This document shows positions 46,151-58,361 of a stretch of 64,000 nucleotides of DNA, piece by piece. The stretch spans positions 1,798,001 through 1,862,000 of the forward strand of contig PZJY01000006.1 in assembly GCA_031472005.1 (NCBI GenBank), given 5' to 3'. Both the position numbers and the translations under genes were made by a program. This DNA comes from Tetracladium setigerum. Taxonomy: Eukaryota; Ascomycota; Leotiomycetes; Helotiales. Numbering within the stretch: position 1 is the stretch's first letter; every line of letters starts with the position of its first letter. The notes beneath the pieces are model-generated. The model had not been told where the DNA came from. It saw nothing but the letters and a program-made list of their open reading frames with translations, and made no database searches.

Positions 46151-47451
46151 TGTTGATCGTTTGTGATGGGAATGGGGATGAAGATAGAGGTACAGATGGA
46201 AATGATGCGGTGGGCAATGGGTGTTGTGGAGTTGCGGAGTTGCGGGTGACAACGGTAGCTGCTGCGTTGAGTTGATTTATGAGGTGGGTGGGGGGTTGAG
46301 GTTTGAGCTCTGACGTGAGGGTGCAGTACAGTAAGGTAAGGCCACTCACTCACTACTGGCTCCACGAAAAGAAGACCAACCTACTGTACTTCCCTACAGT
46401 AGGTAAGGTATCTAGGTACTGTAACTAGGTCTCAATGACAATGCAAGCTGGAATAATAGGAACCTGGTAGGTATGAGCGGTCTTGCTTGGGTTACACCGA
46501 GCTGAGGGAAGATTAACTAGGGTCCGAAAGACATATATTAATTTGCCCTCTGCCATCATTGATTTAAACGCGAACCTCACCAAAACTCAGAGCAGCTTGA
46601 ATACTTAGCCTAGGTAGGTACGAGGACCTCGAAAGACTGCGGGTACTCCTGCGACAGCCAAAGGAAAATCATGAACCAAAATAGATGGAATCTGTTCGGA
46701 TGGCAGAGTTAAGCCGAGAAGTGCAAATGGTGTACATGGATTGAAATAAGCCGAATATGGGTTGGAGTGGGACAAACTATCTCAGAATTCATTTCTTGCC
46801 TTTTACCAGAGATGACCGTGGTTCATGCCCAAAATACTCCATTCTTCCAATCTTTGTAAACCCATCTGGACACCCAGACTAAACTCTTTTTTTGCATTTT
46901 TTGGGTGCAAAATGGTTCGGGGCTTTTGAATTTTCCAATTCTCGACTTTTGGAATTTTGATGGTCAAGCGAGAATAAATGCAGCCACTAGGTAGGTAGTA
47001 GGCAGGCACACACGCCAACAAGCCTGCAACAACAAACTTGCGCCGGGCAAAACGAAGAACCATCACGTCAACCTGCATCTCCCCACTACCTACTCAGCAG
47101 GGCGACGACAACAAACAGCAGCAACGACAAGAACAAGAACAACAACAACAACTACAACAACATCGCGTTCAATGTATGCCATGGCTCTCCTTTTTGAACA
47201 TTCTTTACACTGACTGACAATATACCTAAAAGTATCACCAGCCACATAGAAACAAGCTGCGATCCACCCTCCCATTCTCTCGTCTCCCAATTAAGATAAT
47301 TCGGCAACATTTCAGAACTCGGCAACCTTGCGACACCAACGGACCTCTGGACAGTCAGTCATTCACCGGCGACATACAAGATCATATAAATACCAAGTAG
47401 CAAGACAACAACTTCCAAACCACTCCAGTAAACAAATCAAAAGGAAAAAAC
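46151..47451. other. Divergent promoter region, HIT protein and MOG1
   Basis: 1.3 kb with TACAGTA/TAGGTA motifs near 46,385-46,425, a CAA/AAC-rich microsatellite at about 47,105-47,160, and no supported gene. Confidence 0.55.
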
Positions 47452-48160
47452 ATGGCCTTATTCACCAGAACCCCCCTCTTCGGTGGAGCCCTCGTCGTCG
47501 ACCTTCCCTCCACCTTTGCCGACGTCAGGCAGGTTTTCAATCCAGCCTTTCGGACATCTCAAGCTAACATCAAAACAGTACCATGCGTCAAGTCCCTGAT
47601 CATCAAGAGGTTTACCTCGATAAAGATGGCTTCACCAGCATCGTCTTTGATATCACCGAGCGAGTTGGCGCGCCAGGAACTGGTCCTGAGATAGACGGGG
47701 GAGCACTGACAACTCATTTGGAGGACATCGTAGATTCCGATATTGACACCGTGAAAGTGTGGAACACAAGCAACACCTTGTTTTCCGAATTGCCGTGAGT
47801 AAACTCTCTTGTAGCATGTTGCCCTTCGAAATCATCACGTGTCGATTCACCTGCTAACAAACACCTAGGGACGACTTGCCAGCATACACACTTATTGCCA
47901 CACAAACGCCCCCTCTCGCTCCTGGCTCCAAGAACCCTGACTTCACAGCTATTGTTTTAACGCTGGTCAGACTAGAGAAGGAGAGCACGGATCTGCTCAT
48001 CACGATCAATGTGCCTCATATCAAGGGAGAGTACACGGAGGAGGACATTGACATGCAGATTGGCAAGCAAGGGAAGCTAATTGAGAATGCCGTTGAATTT
48101 GCTGCGCGAATATGGGAGACCTTCAAAATCAAGGACTGGGGTCTTTTTAATGAGGTTTAA
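47452..48160 (+). CDS. MOG1: Ran-binding nuclear import factor MOG1
   Basis: Exons 47,452-47,528, 47,579-47,794 and 47,869-48,160 give 194 residues. The family opening LFGGALVVDLPSTFADVS leads to RQVPDHQEVYLDKDG, then the central SIVFDITERV and a C-terminal part with LVRLEKESTDLLITINVPH. Mog1 binds Ran/Gsp1 and stimulates nucleotide release, supporting nuclear protein import. Intron 1 (47,529-47,578) starts GC, has a GCTAACA branch site and ends CAG. This splice gives the conserved DVS-RQVPD junction in frame, while the nearby GT donor does not. Confidence 0.93.
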
Positions 48161-48490
48161 GAGTGTGTTTTTGTAGGTATCTGCTGGAAGCGAGTTGGGC
48201 GGTCATGATTTGAGCATTATGGAATGTATCTTGGGATGATGAATGCCATGCGGGATAAACAAATCTCACGATTAATTACTCATTTCCATGCAGCGGTAGC
48301 GATGTAAATATTTCTTTGTGAATCATTGACAAGAGATAATAATCCATCGACGTAAAAGTACATTCCTTGACGGCATTATCTCTTGGTCACATTCTCTGTC
48401 CAGCGCGGGCAGGCAATGTGTATTGCACCCCTTCTAGGGACTTGTCAAATCTAAAAAGTCCATGGTCTTCACCAGAGATTTCATCACATT
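48161..48490. other. Interval between convergent MOG1 and the GCNA-like gene
   Basis: 330 bases with both 3' ends; nothing else seen. Confidence 0.5.
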
Positions 48491-50710
48491 TCAACCATCC
48501 AAAGGCTTGCCACCGTCGCCCGACTTCTCGTCCGCTTCCACATTGTCCAGCTCTAGTGGTTTCATCTTCATTGCCTTCATACTCCGATACTTCTTTGCCA
48601 CAAGCCCCATGACTTCCTTCTGTGGGCTTCCTGGATTTTCCTGCCTCACCTTCGACATGTTCTCCTTCATGAAAACCTGATATTCGCTCATTGTCGGGAC
48701 TCCACCTGCAGGCTTCCCCCGTGGCACCGGTTTGGTCTGCACTAGTTTGCTCTTGCAACTCCCACACTGATGCTTTATCGGATCGATACTCTTACTATGC
48801 CTCTTGTACTCCAGTCCACAGCTCTCGCATTCCCACATATACTTGAAATCAATCTCGTAACTATGCTTTGTTGTGACCTCGATCCCTCGGTCTCCAAAGT
48901 GACGAGAGCACCGTGCGGCCCATTCTTTGAATTCCTTGCCGTGGGGGTTGGTTTTGATATTGCTGATCATGAAGTTTGCTAGATGGCAGAACTCATGAGC
49001 AATGACATTGAGCAATCTATGTTCTTCGTCGATTACTTTTTCGGCGAGCTCAATGGAAGCATGGTGGCGATGGATAACGGCTGATATGCCTTCGGTATTT
49101 GTTGTTTTCATAGTTTCTCGTTTCCAGTTTGCTCGCCCAGCTGTGGTATTGAGCTTCTTACTCCAGATAATTTTAACGCCTCCTGTGGATGCAGACAGAT
49201 TAGAAATTTGGCCTTGCGTGAGGACTTCGTCGAGCTCAACAAGGAAAGATTCAGCAAGAGCGTGCTTCTTCTCCGAAAAAGCCTTTTTTGCGTCCTTCTT
49301 TATCCGATCTTGTTTGGCCGGTGACTTTTTGGGCGAAAGTAATAAATTACTGTCCCTCAGATCTTTGTTGTCTAATTGGAAGTTTTTCAATGGCTTCTGT
49401 GGGGAGTAGTGATCATTCCATTCATTAATCACTTCCGAGTTCCAAAAACTGTCCATACTAGGTCGATGAGGAGAGTTGGGAATAGTTGGAAACTTCTTGG
49501 TTGGCGACTTAAGTTTGATTGGCTTGAGAGTTGGAGTCCCGGGAGGAGTTGAGAATTTTTGCTCTCTTGTAGTAGTTGTCTTCCTTTTGTCTGTCAGTAT
49601 GCTATGAGCAATTAGCCACATGAAACCCTCAGACTTTGGGAAGACTCACTCGTCGTCTAAACATAGGCTGTGGAGGCCGGAAATTAATGCACTTTCAAGG
49701 CCTTTGTTTGCATGTAATGTCACTGCAGTACTTTCCCTCAACCCTGTCGACTCCTGAGAAGGCCTTTCGCTGTCCGAGAATCCAGCGAGCTCCAAGATAT
49801 TTTCCATTTGCATAGTGCTGGAACTTCTGCGAGTACTGGTAGCCTTTCCCTTCCCTGTGGATGATTCTTCGTCCGAATCTTCCAATACTATTTGTTTTCT
49901 TCCCTTCACCAGCCGTCGTACTGACCTTGGTGGGGGCATGGCAACCACCGAGTCTTCCTCTTCTAGGAAAGTACTATCGCCAACGATGAAGTCTGACATG
50001 TCTTCGGACTTTGGTTCGGAATCCGCACGACTTTTCAACTTTATGGGAAAGGGGTTTGGGTGCTTCCTTGTTTTCGAGATTCTTAGCATGCTCTTGGGGA
50101 GTTCCTCCGCGATTTTGACTGTCTTGATCCCTGGGTATTCCTTTGCGGGGCCATTCGATGAGTTGCCGAGAGACTGAGCATCTTCCATATTTTCAAAGGA
50201 TGGCTCTGGTGTGGCTTTCGATTTTGCCTTTGGCATTCTCTGTCGCCTGGGCTTTCCCGACAACTGGCCTAGTTTCAACCCAGAATCATCCTCCTCCTCC
50301 TCCTCATCGATAGGCTTCCTTGGAATCGCAAAAGTACCACTCTGGGCGTCACGGGGTCGCTTTGACTTGGACTTCCCTTTGGCTGGTGAAGTTTGGGATT
50401 CCCTTTTTTCGCCAATCGTGCTGCTAAGCGGATTCAAGAGAGGGTTATCGCTCCGGTGATTGAGAACGCGCTTCCTGATTTTCTTCTTCTCGGTATTTTG
50501 ATTTCGGTCCCTTCCCTCTAAGTCTGAATTATCTCCACTGGGGCTTCCTAGCTTGGATTTACTTTTGGTTGCTTTGCTGACCACTGGGACAGGGGCTGGT
50601 GGTCCTGGGATTGATGTTGTTGATTTGATAGCCCGGCTCGTTCGAGAGCCATTAAGCAAGGTATCGAGATCCGGTAAGTCATCATCGCTGGTCTCAACTA
50701 TCCGGGCCAT
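48491..50710 (-). CDS. GCNA-like SprT metalloprotease with HMG box
   Basis: Exons 50,710-49,650 and 49,601-48,491 encode about 723 residues. The N-terminal half is disordered, acidic and Ser-rich, opening MARIVETSDDDLPDLDTLL. The C-terminal half has a SprT-like zinc protease domain (LVELDEVLTQGQI; active site HEFCHLANFMI), a zinc ribbon (CESCGLEY...CGSCKSKL) and an HMG-box-like end (SEYQVFMKENMSKV, VMGLVAKKYRSMK). This is the fungal form of GCNA/ACRC, which handles DNA-protein crosslinks. The 48-nt intron is fixed by the branch site CTAAT and phase. The start was chosen for its likeness to the usual MAR-acidic opening; upstream in-frame ATGs reach 50,869. Confidence 0.88.
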
Positions 50711-53316
50711 CTTTGGAGGTTTGCTTGGAATTTGCAGTCGTTGTTGGGCGCAGAGGTGTTTGGACATGCTTGTTGTTGTCATGGCAACGAGTGTGGGAGG
50801 GTGAACAATCTTAGCAACCACGAATAATCTAGAAAACAGGAGGTTTTTTTTCCACGGAGGGAAACTCAAATTAATTCAGAATCATTCTTAGGATTATTCT
50901 TGGACTGAGAATAGTTGCACTCGAGCCAGTCGTCTTTTTTTGCTCTTCCTTTGTCTCTCCTCAAATCAGTCAGAAGACCATTGTCACTATTCATTTAACA
51001 CTCCCCCCCCCTCGCCTTTTGATAATTATCTCGAGATGACTCTCTCGTGTATCCTTGAGGTTTTGGGATAGTTCGCCGGCTATCTCTTATCGAGCATCAT
51101 CATATACATCATCCAATCTAGCATGAATATGCCTGGTCCTGGGCTTCCTGCACACAATCACCTTGGCGGAACTCTTCGGTCGTCTTCTGTGAGCTATTAA
51201 GTAAACCAAGCTCAAGAGTATTGCCACCAAGCCAGTATTTTATATCGAATTCTCAGCCTGCTGAGTACGAGTGAGTGGTGTGCCTGGTAGATTCTATACC
51301 CTACTCTAAACCAGATGTTAATTCTGAGAACTCGACGAAGAAATGGCGAGAACAGGATTGTAACTCCAAAATTTCGGTACAATAATGCCACTGGTTGGAT
51401 AACCCAACCAATCTTGGATTGAAGGGAGGTGCCCCGAAGAGAGAAACGGTGGCGATACAAAGGAGAGCAGAAACGTACGAGTCCATCTTCCAGCTCTACC
51501 AAAATAGGAACCTGCAGTTTGGAGATGTATACCCGAGGAAGGCCAGGTGCTGCTAGTTTCTATCTCATTTAGATTAGGATCAGGCAGTTATGGGTGATTT
51601 GGTCCATAACTTCTCTTGCCGTGTCTATTTCTCAGGGAAATGTTGAGAGTTAACCTATTTTCGAGACCACAAAATCTCCAAATTCAAAATCACGGAGTCA
51701 AAAGGGATTGTTCAAGCCTTTTGTCTTTCATTCTATCCAAAAGTAGCTGATTTCACTGTCTACAGACATGTCCTTCGTTGAATCTCAAGGCACTTGACCG
51801 TAAAACAATAAGTCCTTCCAAGCGCAACAAGAGCTGAAGTAGGAAGCAAATTGTCGGGGAAACACGAAGTGTTCGGTCTTCTCCTAGGAATCCAAGAATT
51901 CTTTGTACCTTTGCTTGTTGGTTTTTTGACATTCTGCATCGAAAAGAAAACCCAACATTCTGCTGCTGCTGCTGCTGCTGCAATGAATACGAGCCATGCC
52001 GCCGATTAGATGGCGAGTTACTGCAGCAAGGTGCATATGGAGGTGAAAGGAGGTACCCAAGTATCATCACCGCCATTTTCTTACGCAATTTCTTCACATC
52101 CCGCAAGGTTACATCCAATAGTCCTCCTTCAACAAAGAGGAGAGAGAGGGGAGGGAGGTGTTGCTCATTTCTCGGATTGAACATGCGATGCAGTAATGGA
52201 TAGGTCATAGAGTCTGATCTGCACGGGATGCTCTATGTATCGAAGTAGGTATTATTCTGCAGCAAAGCAGCTGCATCTAGCAGGTTTGGGGGTCGATCAC
52301 CGTCAAGCCGTGGGTGTACTTCTGGAAGACCTCTATTAACCGTAGCGGATTTTAAATTTGTGACAAATCTAAGCGGAGAATCTGCGAAAAACATTCAGGT
52401 AGTCAGCAGCAAAGATCGACTGGACGGAAAACCCCTCCCTTGTCGCAGCAAGAGACTGAATTAGCTTTACTACTCCATCATAGTCCACTGGTCCGTCCTC
52501 TACCAGACTATCACCCAAGATAGTAAGAATCATTACAAGACGCTTCTGCCTTGCAAACACACGTGCATAAGGCCCTAGAGCTAACGAGGAGAGTTCTTGA
52601 ATGTTGGTCACACATGACTGTAACGACTGCACGTGTATGCAGAGCAGGTAAGGGGTGGAAAGTATGCCCTTCTGCTGGTGGTGTTGACCATGTCCGATAT
52701 TTCAAGGTGGAATATCAGACATGGTCAACATGCTTATTAATGTAGACTCGGCGAATAGCCGAGCTTTGAGCTTGGTTTACCAACATAATCACAATATTCG
52801 TGCTATGAAAGTACCTAAGTCGAAAGTGCCTTCATTTTTAGTTTACCTTTCACTAGGTTGTAGCTCTTATTCTGAATTGTGCCACAACGTGCGCACATCC
52901 TTACTATGTTGCTTTCCTTTCGGCCTTTTGAGATGGCTGCCAACTTCGCAACAAGCCTTGGACCTCCTTTGCTAACCAAGCGTTAACGACGGGAAGCGAT
53001 ATACAAACAATAGAACAAGCACACACAGAGTAATTTGTCATACTCAATTTTAAGATGCAATCGTGATATGTCCAAAGTAAACGAGTTTCTTCTGGTATAC
53101 AACAGCGGCTCTTGTCCCATCCAATTGCTCTCACGAGTGCGGAATTTTCCATACCAGCCCAAACAGGGAAATCAAAGAACGAATAAACGCGCGGGAGAAG
53201 CCAAATAGTAGACCATCCATGCAATTCTAAAAGGCTTACCCATCAAGGCAAAGTAAAGCAAAGACGCTCAGAATTAATACAACGTAGCACGAAAACTCAT
53301 CGGAGAAGCTTATTCT
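50711..53316. other. 2.6-kb interval with few supported features
   Basis: It includes the GCNA-like gene promoter. A CTG/CAG microsatellite lies at about 51,960-51,982 and an inverted repeat at 52,682-52,730. One minus-strand frame at 52,369-52,632 (LVMILTILGDSLVEDGPVDY) has protein-like composition and may be a gene fragment, but no start, family or partner exon is visible. I support no complete gene here. Confidence 0.5.
52682..52730. repeat. Near-perfect inverted repeat (21-bp arms)
   Basis: Arms 52,682-52,702 and 52,710-52,730 (core TGTTGACCATGTC and its complement) are separated by 7 bases and differ at two positions. It could form a hairpin in DNA or RNA. It is not followed by a T-run typical of a terminator. 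It may be the foldback end of a small mobile element. Confidence 0.8.
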
Positions 53317-55088
53317 CTACAACAAGATCATTCCAGCTCCCGTGAAGGCAGCAACAACGATGTACAGACCCATATGTAGCATCCCAGTGTTGAATTGAGG
53401 CACGATAGTACCCGCGGCAGCGTTCCCAGATGAAGTTCCAGAACTACCAGCTGCAGTTCCAGTGCCACTGGCACCAGCGGCACCGGCAGTCACCTTTCCT
53501 GTCCCGGCAGTTCCAGCGGCACTAACAAGGGCACCGCAGGTACCCGAAGCCGCGGCAGGTGCTGCGACTACTTTGAACTTTCCGTCGAAGTCACAGGCAG
53601 TGGCAACCTTCTTTTGGTTCTTGTAGTACTGATCAACGACGAAAGCAACTTGCTGTGCACCAGTGCACATGGAGTAGGCACCGTAAACACCGGTTTGTGG
53701 CTTACGATCGATACCTGCGCAGGCCTTCGAATCGGCACCACAGACAAATCCGAATACCTCGCCAATTTCGTCTCCGGTGAGGGTTCCGCTGGGAACGCAG
53801 GAAAGGCCACTGACCATGCATGCGCAAAGGTCTGGGTTGACAACGGGAGGAAGGTTCTCCGATGCCTGCCAGGCGGTACCGGTGGGTGGACAAGCCGCAG
53901 CAGCAGTGTTGGTCACTTTGTATGCACTCATGGCTGTGTTTGAAGGGGTGACCTTGGCCAACTGGCTCTTCAAGGCCGTGAAGTCTGGCAATTTAGATGC
54001 TTGTCCGTTGGTGATTGAAACGATACCTGCAAGATGTTAAAAATATGCCAGAAGGACCACCACTACGACCATGTAAAGGAAACGTACCATAGTTATTGCG
54101 CTCCTGGAAGTACATGTACATAATACCACCAGACCACACATTCGTCATCTCGCTTCCGTAGAGAGCTCCAACTTCGGTAAACTTGCGGGGTGTGACCTCG
54201 TTGCATCCATACTCGGCAAAGAAGGCAGGAACATTGTATTTCGAGAATTCCTCAGTCCTCAAATCGTATCCTGATCTCTGGAAGGAAGAATCACCACACC
54301 AAGAGTAGATGTTGTAGCCCCAGAAGTCAATGGAATCGTGAGAGGGGCCGCAGTTGAAATAGTCCTTCAAATCATCACGAATATCCTTGTCGTCGTTTGT
54401 AGCATATCCGACACCAATTGGGCGGTAGCCCTTGGCGGCAATGTAGGCTTTGGAGTCACGAACGGCCGCCTTGACAAAGGCGCTTGCATTGGTGTTGGAC
54501 TGGACGTTGGACACTTCATTTCCTGCAAAGAAGCCCATGACGTTGTCGTATGGGGCCATTGCATCAATTACACCAGTATATGTCTTGTAGAGGTCGGTGT
54601 TCCAGGCTGGGTCACTTCGAATGATTGAATTCTTGGGGTTGGACAGATCCTGCATGACATAGATACCTGCATCGTCGAGAAGCTTCATGCACTCATCATG
54701 GTTTTTGGTGGCATCAATGGCATAGACACGGATGGCGTTCATTCCCAACTCCTTCAGAAGAGGCACGTCACGACGGCAGCCAGTAATATCAGCCAGGGGA
54801 TCCGTGTAGGATTCAGGCTCGCCTCCTGGAGCGGTGCCAGTGTTGTTTGTGCTGAAATCTTGCTGGTAAGCAATGCCCTTGATGAAGAACTCGGTGCCAT
54901 TGGTGTAGAAGAAGTGAGAGCCCTGGGAGAGACTCGGGTGGTTAGCTTGTCATTTGCCCGAGGGAAGGCAGATGGCGCTGAGGATATATATTGCGTACCT
55001 TGGTGACAATTGGCTGGAGGGCTGCCGCAGATCTGGAAGCAAAGAGCGCGCCACTGATGGCGGCGGTTGCCAGACCGAAGGACTTCAT
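53317..55088 (-). CDS. GH72 beta-1,3-glucanosyltransferase with X8 module (GAS/GEL family)
   Basis: Exons 55,088-54,999, 54,922-54,088 and 54,026-53,317 give 544 residues. A signal peptide (MKSFGLATAAISGALFASRS) precedes the GH72 barrel: FFIKGIAYQQDF, RDVPLLKELGMNAIRVYAID, the acid/base Glu in GFFAGNEVSN, and the second catalytic Glu in PAFFAEYGCNE. A cysteine-rich X8/CBM43 module follows (DLCACMVSGLSCVPSG, ACAGIDRKPQTGVYGAYSMC). A Ser/Gly/Ala-rich stalk and a final hydrophobic segment (GLYIVVAAFTGAGMILL) indicate a GPI anchor. The enzyme cuts and rejoins beta-1,3-glucan in the cell wall, elongating chains. The X8 module marks the Gas1/Gas2-like GH72+ subgroup. It is divergent from FKS1. Confidence 0.95.
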
Positions 55089-57049
55089 GGTGGTGGTCGA
55101 TGGCGAATGATGCTGTACTTAACGGCTGCCGATGAATTGATGAAGAAGCGTGTTGAGTAGAGAGAAGCCTTTGGCCGTCGGCGATCCGCGTTGAATCCTG
55201 ATATTTGATGTGCAGTATGGACCCGTGCTGTCCGTCCCAAAGAGAAAGAGAGCGCGCGAGTGAAAGTGGCAGGGGGAAGAAAGCACGCGCAGGCAAGGGG
55301 GAACTCAAGAATTACGAAGGAGTCGTAGTATTTGTTGGGCTAAAGAGCGTCGAGAATAATGTTGCCGGCCACGGGTCGTCGGGAGGGAACACACGAAAAG
55401 AGAGAGAGAGAAGAGATGGAGGAGGAGGAGGAGGAGGAGGAGGAGGAGGAAGGGAGTTGAAGTTCTTCTTGACTGAGAGAGGTAATATTATGATGGACAC
55501 ACGCCAACACGAGCAGATGGGGACCGAAGCTCGAGAAGGGGTGAAAGGTGTCTGTAGCGCAGCACAGCCGGCTCTGTAGCGTCTTGGGGTCATTCTTGAT
55601 CCAGTGGGAGGGAAGGATGTGGGTGTGTGCCGAGAAGGAGGGTCCTGGGCTTCATTTCTCATCTCCCCTGGGGCAGGACAGAACCATTCATATACAGTAA
55701 GTAGTAGTACGGAGTATGTAGACAGTACAGATCACGAATAATGTCAAAGTACGGAGGAGTAGAGTGAGAATAAAGGAGGATAACGATGATGAGATTCGAC
55801 AGCGGGAGTAAGTACTTATATTAAGCTTAGCTGGGGAGATACTTAACCTTATCTATATAAAGTCCTGGTTGGCGTCCCGCCGTCCACTACTGTCCACAAG
55901 CAACGCAACAAAGAGCGAGAGAACGGATGAAAAGGAAGAAGAAAAAGAAGAAGAAGAAGAAGAAGGGATGAATGAAAGTTGCTTACGCAAGACGGAAGGC
56001 TGGAATCAGAGCATCTGCACCTACAGTCCCAATTCGTATACAGTACTGTGCTACTCGTAATAATGTAGTGAGCGATGTACTGGCCTGCTCTCGCCGCCCG
56101 GTAAAATGCAAACACGAGGTTGTTGTTGTTGAAAGCTTGATTCATTCCATCTATTTACTTCGTATTGATGGTTGCTACTGCCACCTATTCTGGTCTGCCC
56201 AGCTCGTACAGTAACAGTAACAGTAATAATAATAATGTATCTACCAACCAACTAACCTAGGAAGACCAAGGTGGATATCCTCATCCTCAACCTCATTGTC
56301 AACCAGTAGCAACTAGCAAGCAGTAAGTGTCACTGCTCAGTGGATGATACTATTGAGTAGTCCTGAAGCTGAAATTCCGATCTTCATTCGGGAGGGCAAA
56401 TGCTCCGAAGCATCCGGCAAGCACTGGGTTTCAGATGCCCCCTATTTTCTATGACGGAGGGACGATTCCTCGCTCAAATAATCTTTGTCGCCACTCCGGA
56501 TTTTCAGGCAGATCCAGTTGTTCCACTGTTCCACTGTTCCAGTTCCAAGCCGTTCCCACTTCCCAAGCCAATCATCCAACGGGGGGGGGCGCATCTATTT
56601 TGGGAAGCTTGATTCAGGTACGGCGCCGTGGCAGGACCCAAGGCCTACGGAGCCCCATAGGGGGAAACGAGAAAAAGAGCGTGTCAGAGAGAGAGAAGCA
56701 CCACCGAAGTGTCCGAGATTGCCATCATGCACAATAATATCAATGGCATGCATGCGAGAGTGGGGAGCTGGCGAAATACGCGACGCCTCAGCTTGGGGGT
56801 TTTGAATAATGTAGGGTAAAGCGTATCCTACTGCTGTGCCGTAGAGTGAGTGCAGTGAGTGAGTGGGATTGGTAATACAGTACTCCTTGTGCTGTGAGTG
56901 ATAGAGCAAAGTAAATACTATAGGGACCTGAGCTGGCAATTATTCTGAGCATCCATTCCATTATTAGGCTAAGATTGTCGGAGTAAATACTGTAGGTAGA
57001 TATCTGGGGGAGAAGAGGAGGAGGAGGAAGCGAAAGAAGAAGCGAGGGG

Positions 57050-57101
<52 letters not shown>

Positions 57102-58361
57102 TCCTGTGAGAAGTCCAGTCCAGCAGTCTTTTGTGAATTGGAAGTTGGACGACGATGATGATACCGCTGATAACAATGCACGGGCGAAGTCTTGTTTCTG
57201 GTCTGATCTCTGTGAGAGGAATACGAAGGTAGGTACAATAGGTAAGAATAGAAGAAGAAGAAGAATAGAATAAGAATAGATACGGAGTACATACTGTGCC
57301 TTGCAGTACCAAGCACTCGAGTTGGAGTGGTAGGTAGTATTATTGATACAAGGGGGTACGTATGTACCTCTAAAGCAGAAGAAGAAGAAGTAAGGTAGAG
57401 TAGATAGAGTAGGGTACCTAGTAGGTATGGTACCTAGAGAATAACTAAGAAGAAATAGGGCGAGCCATACCGACCGCCGTCCCGACATGCGCCAAGGCGT
57501 CAAACGAATTCAATTCAACAACGTCTTTCCCCTTTTCCCTCTCCTCGCTGTCCCTCTCTTTTCTTTCCATCATCCTTCCTTTTCCCTTCTTCCACCATTC
57601 CTTCTCTCACACACTCTCTCTCACCTACTCACTCACTCATTACTTTTGCCATTCTTTGTCTTTGGCTCTTTCTCGAAGTGTTTGCTCGGTTGCCACTACA
57701 TTCGTTCCGTCACCTCAAGTGTGAGAGTAGCGCGCTTGTGAAAAAAAAGGGGAATTTCGTTGTCCGATCGTCCAAGCAACACGACGCAGCCGCCCCCTCC
57801 CCCCAAAATCAACAAAAATCAAGGTCACGACCGAATCCACCTCCCCCAAGAAAAAAACACCGCCTCTTCCCTCTCATCCTCCTCCTCCACCACAGGCATA
57901 AGCTTCTTGCTGTTGCTTCTCGTCGTCCCTTCGACTTCTCTCTATCACGATCAGTCCCGTCAATCTTGAGTCTTGACAGAACTTCACCTTCTTCCCTTAC
58001 TTCACCATTCCGACTTTGTCGCTCGTTGGTCCCTGCGACTCCCGTCTCTGTTAAACCCCCCTGTTCAAGAGGTTTCACTTCACTCTTCATTCAACCACCA
58101 CAATCGTTCCCATACATTCGCAAGCCAACCCGTTCCATTCGTTCTTCTTGACAAGTCCAATCGCCAAAGGAACTCTCAGTCAAGACCGAAGCCCAACACC
58201 TCGATTCAAATGTCCATTTAGTAGTGAGTCTTCGCGCATCCCTTGGCTTCTTCGCTATCGTCAATCCTCGGCGACTGCAAGCGGCGGCGGCGGCTCAGGA
58301 CGCGTCGAGAGCCTCGTGTGTTAACCTGAAGTCTTCCAGTTGTTGATTCGTGAACGCAATC
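55089..58361. promoter_or_regulatory. 3.3-kb divergent promoter region, glucanosyltransferase and FKS1
   Basis: No gene is supported in this long interval. It is full of purine/pyrimidine simple repeats: GGA repeats at 55,420-55,450, GAA near 55,936-55,966, and GA at 57,053-57,098. From about 57,500 the sequence is a pyrimidine-rich leader on the FKS1 side. A four-codon upstream frame (ATG TCC ATT TAG, 58,210-58,221) lies 140 bases before the FKS1 start. Shared regulation of the two wall-glucan genes is possible but only inferred. Confidence 0.55.
57053..57098. repeat. GA microsatellite
   Basis: Over twenty uninterrupted GA dinucleotides in the FKS1/glucanosyltransferase intergenic region. 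Confidence 0.95.

Noticed and set aside
46803..47290. Two minus-strand open frames upstream of MOG1
   Set aside because: They are composed of simple-repeat translations (poly-Val, KKE) with no similarity.
56788..57503. Minus-strand frames of 170-180 codons between the glucanosyltransferase and FKS1
   Set aside because: They derive from GA/GAA microsatellites (Ser-Leu and Phe-Leu runs), not from a gene.
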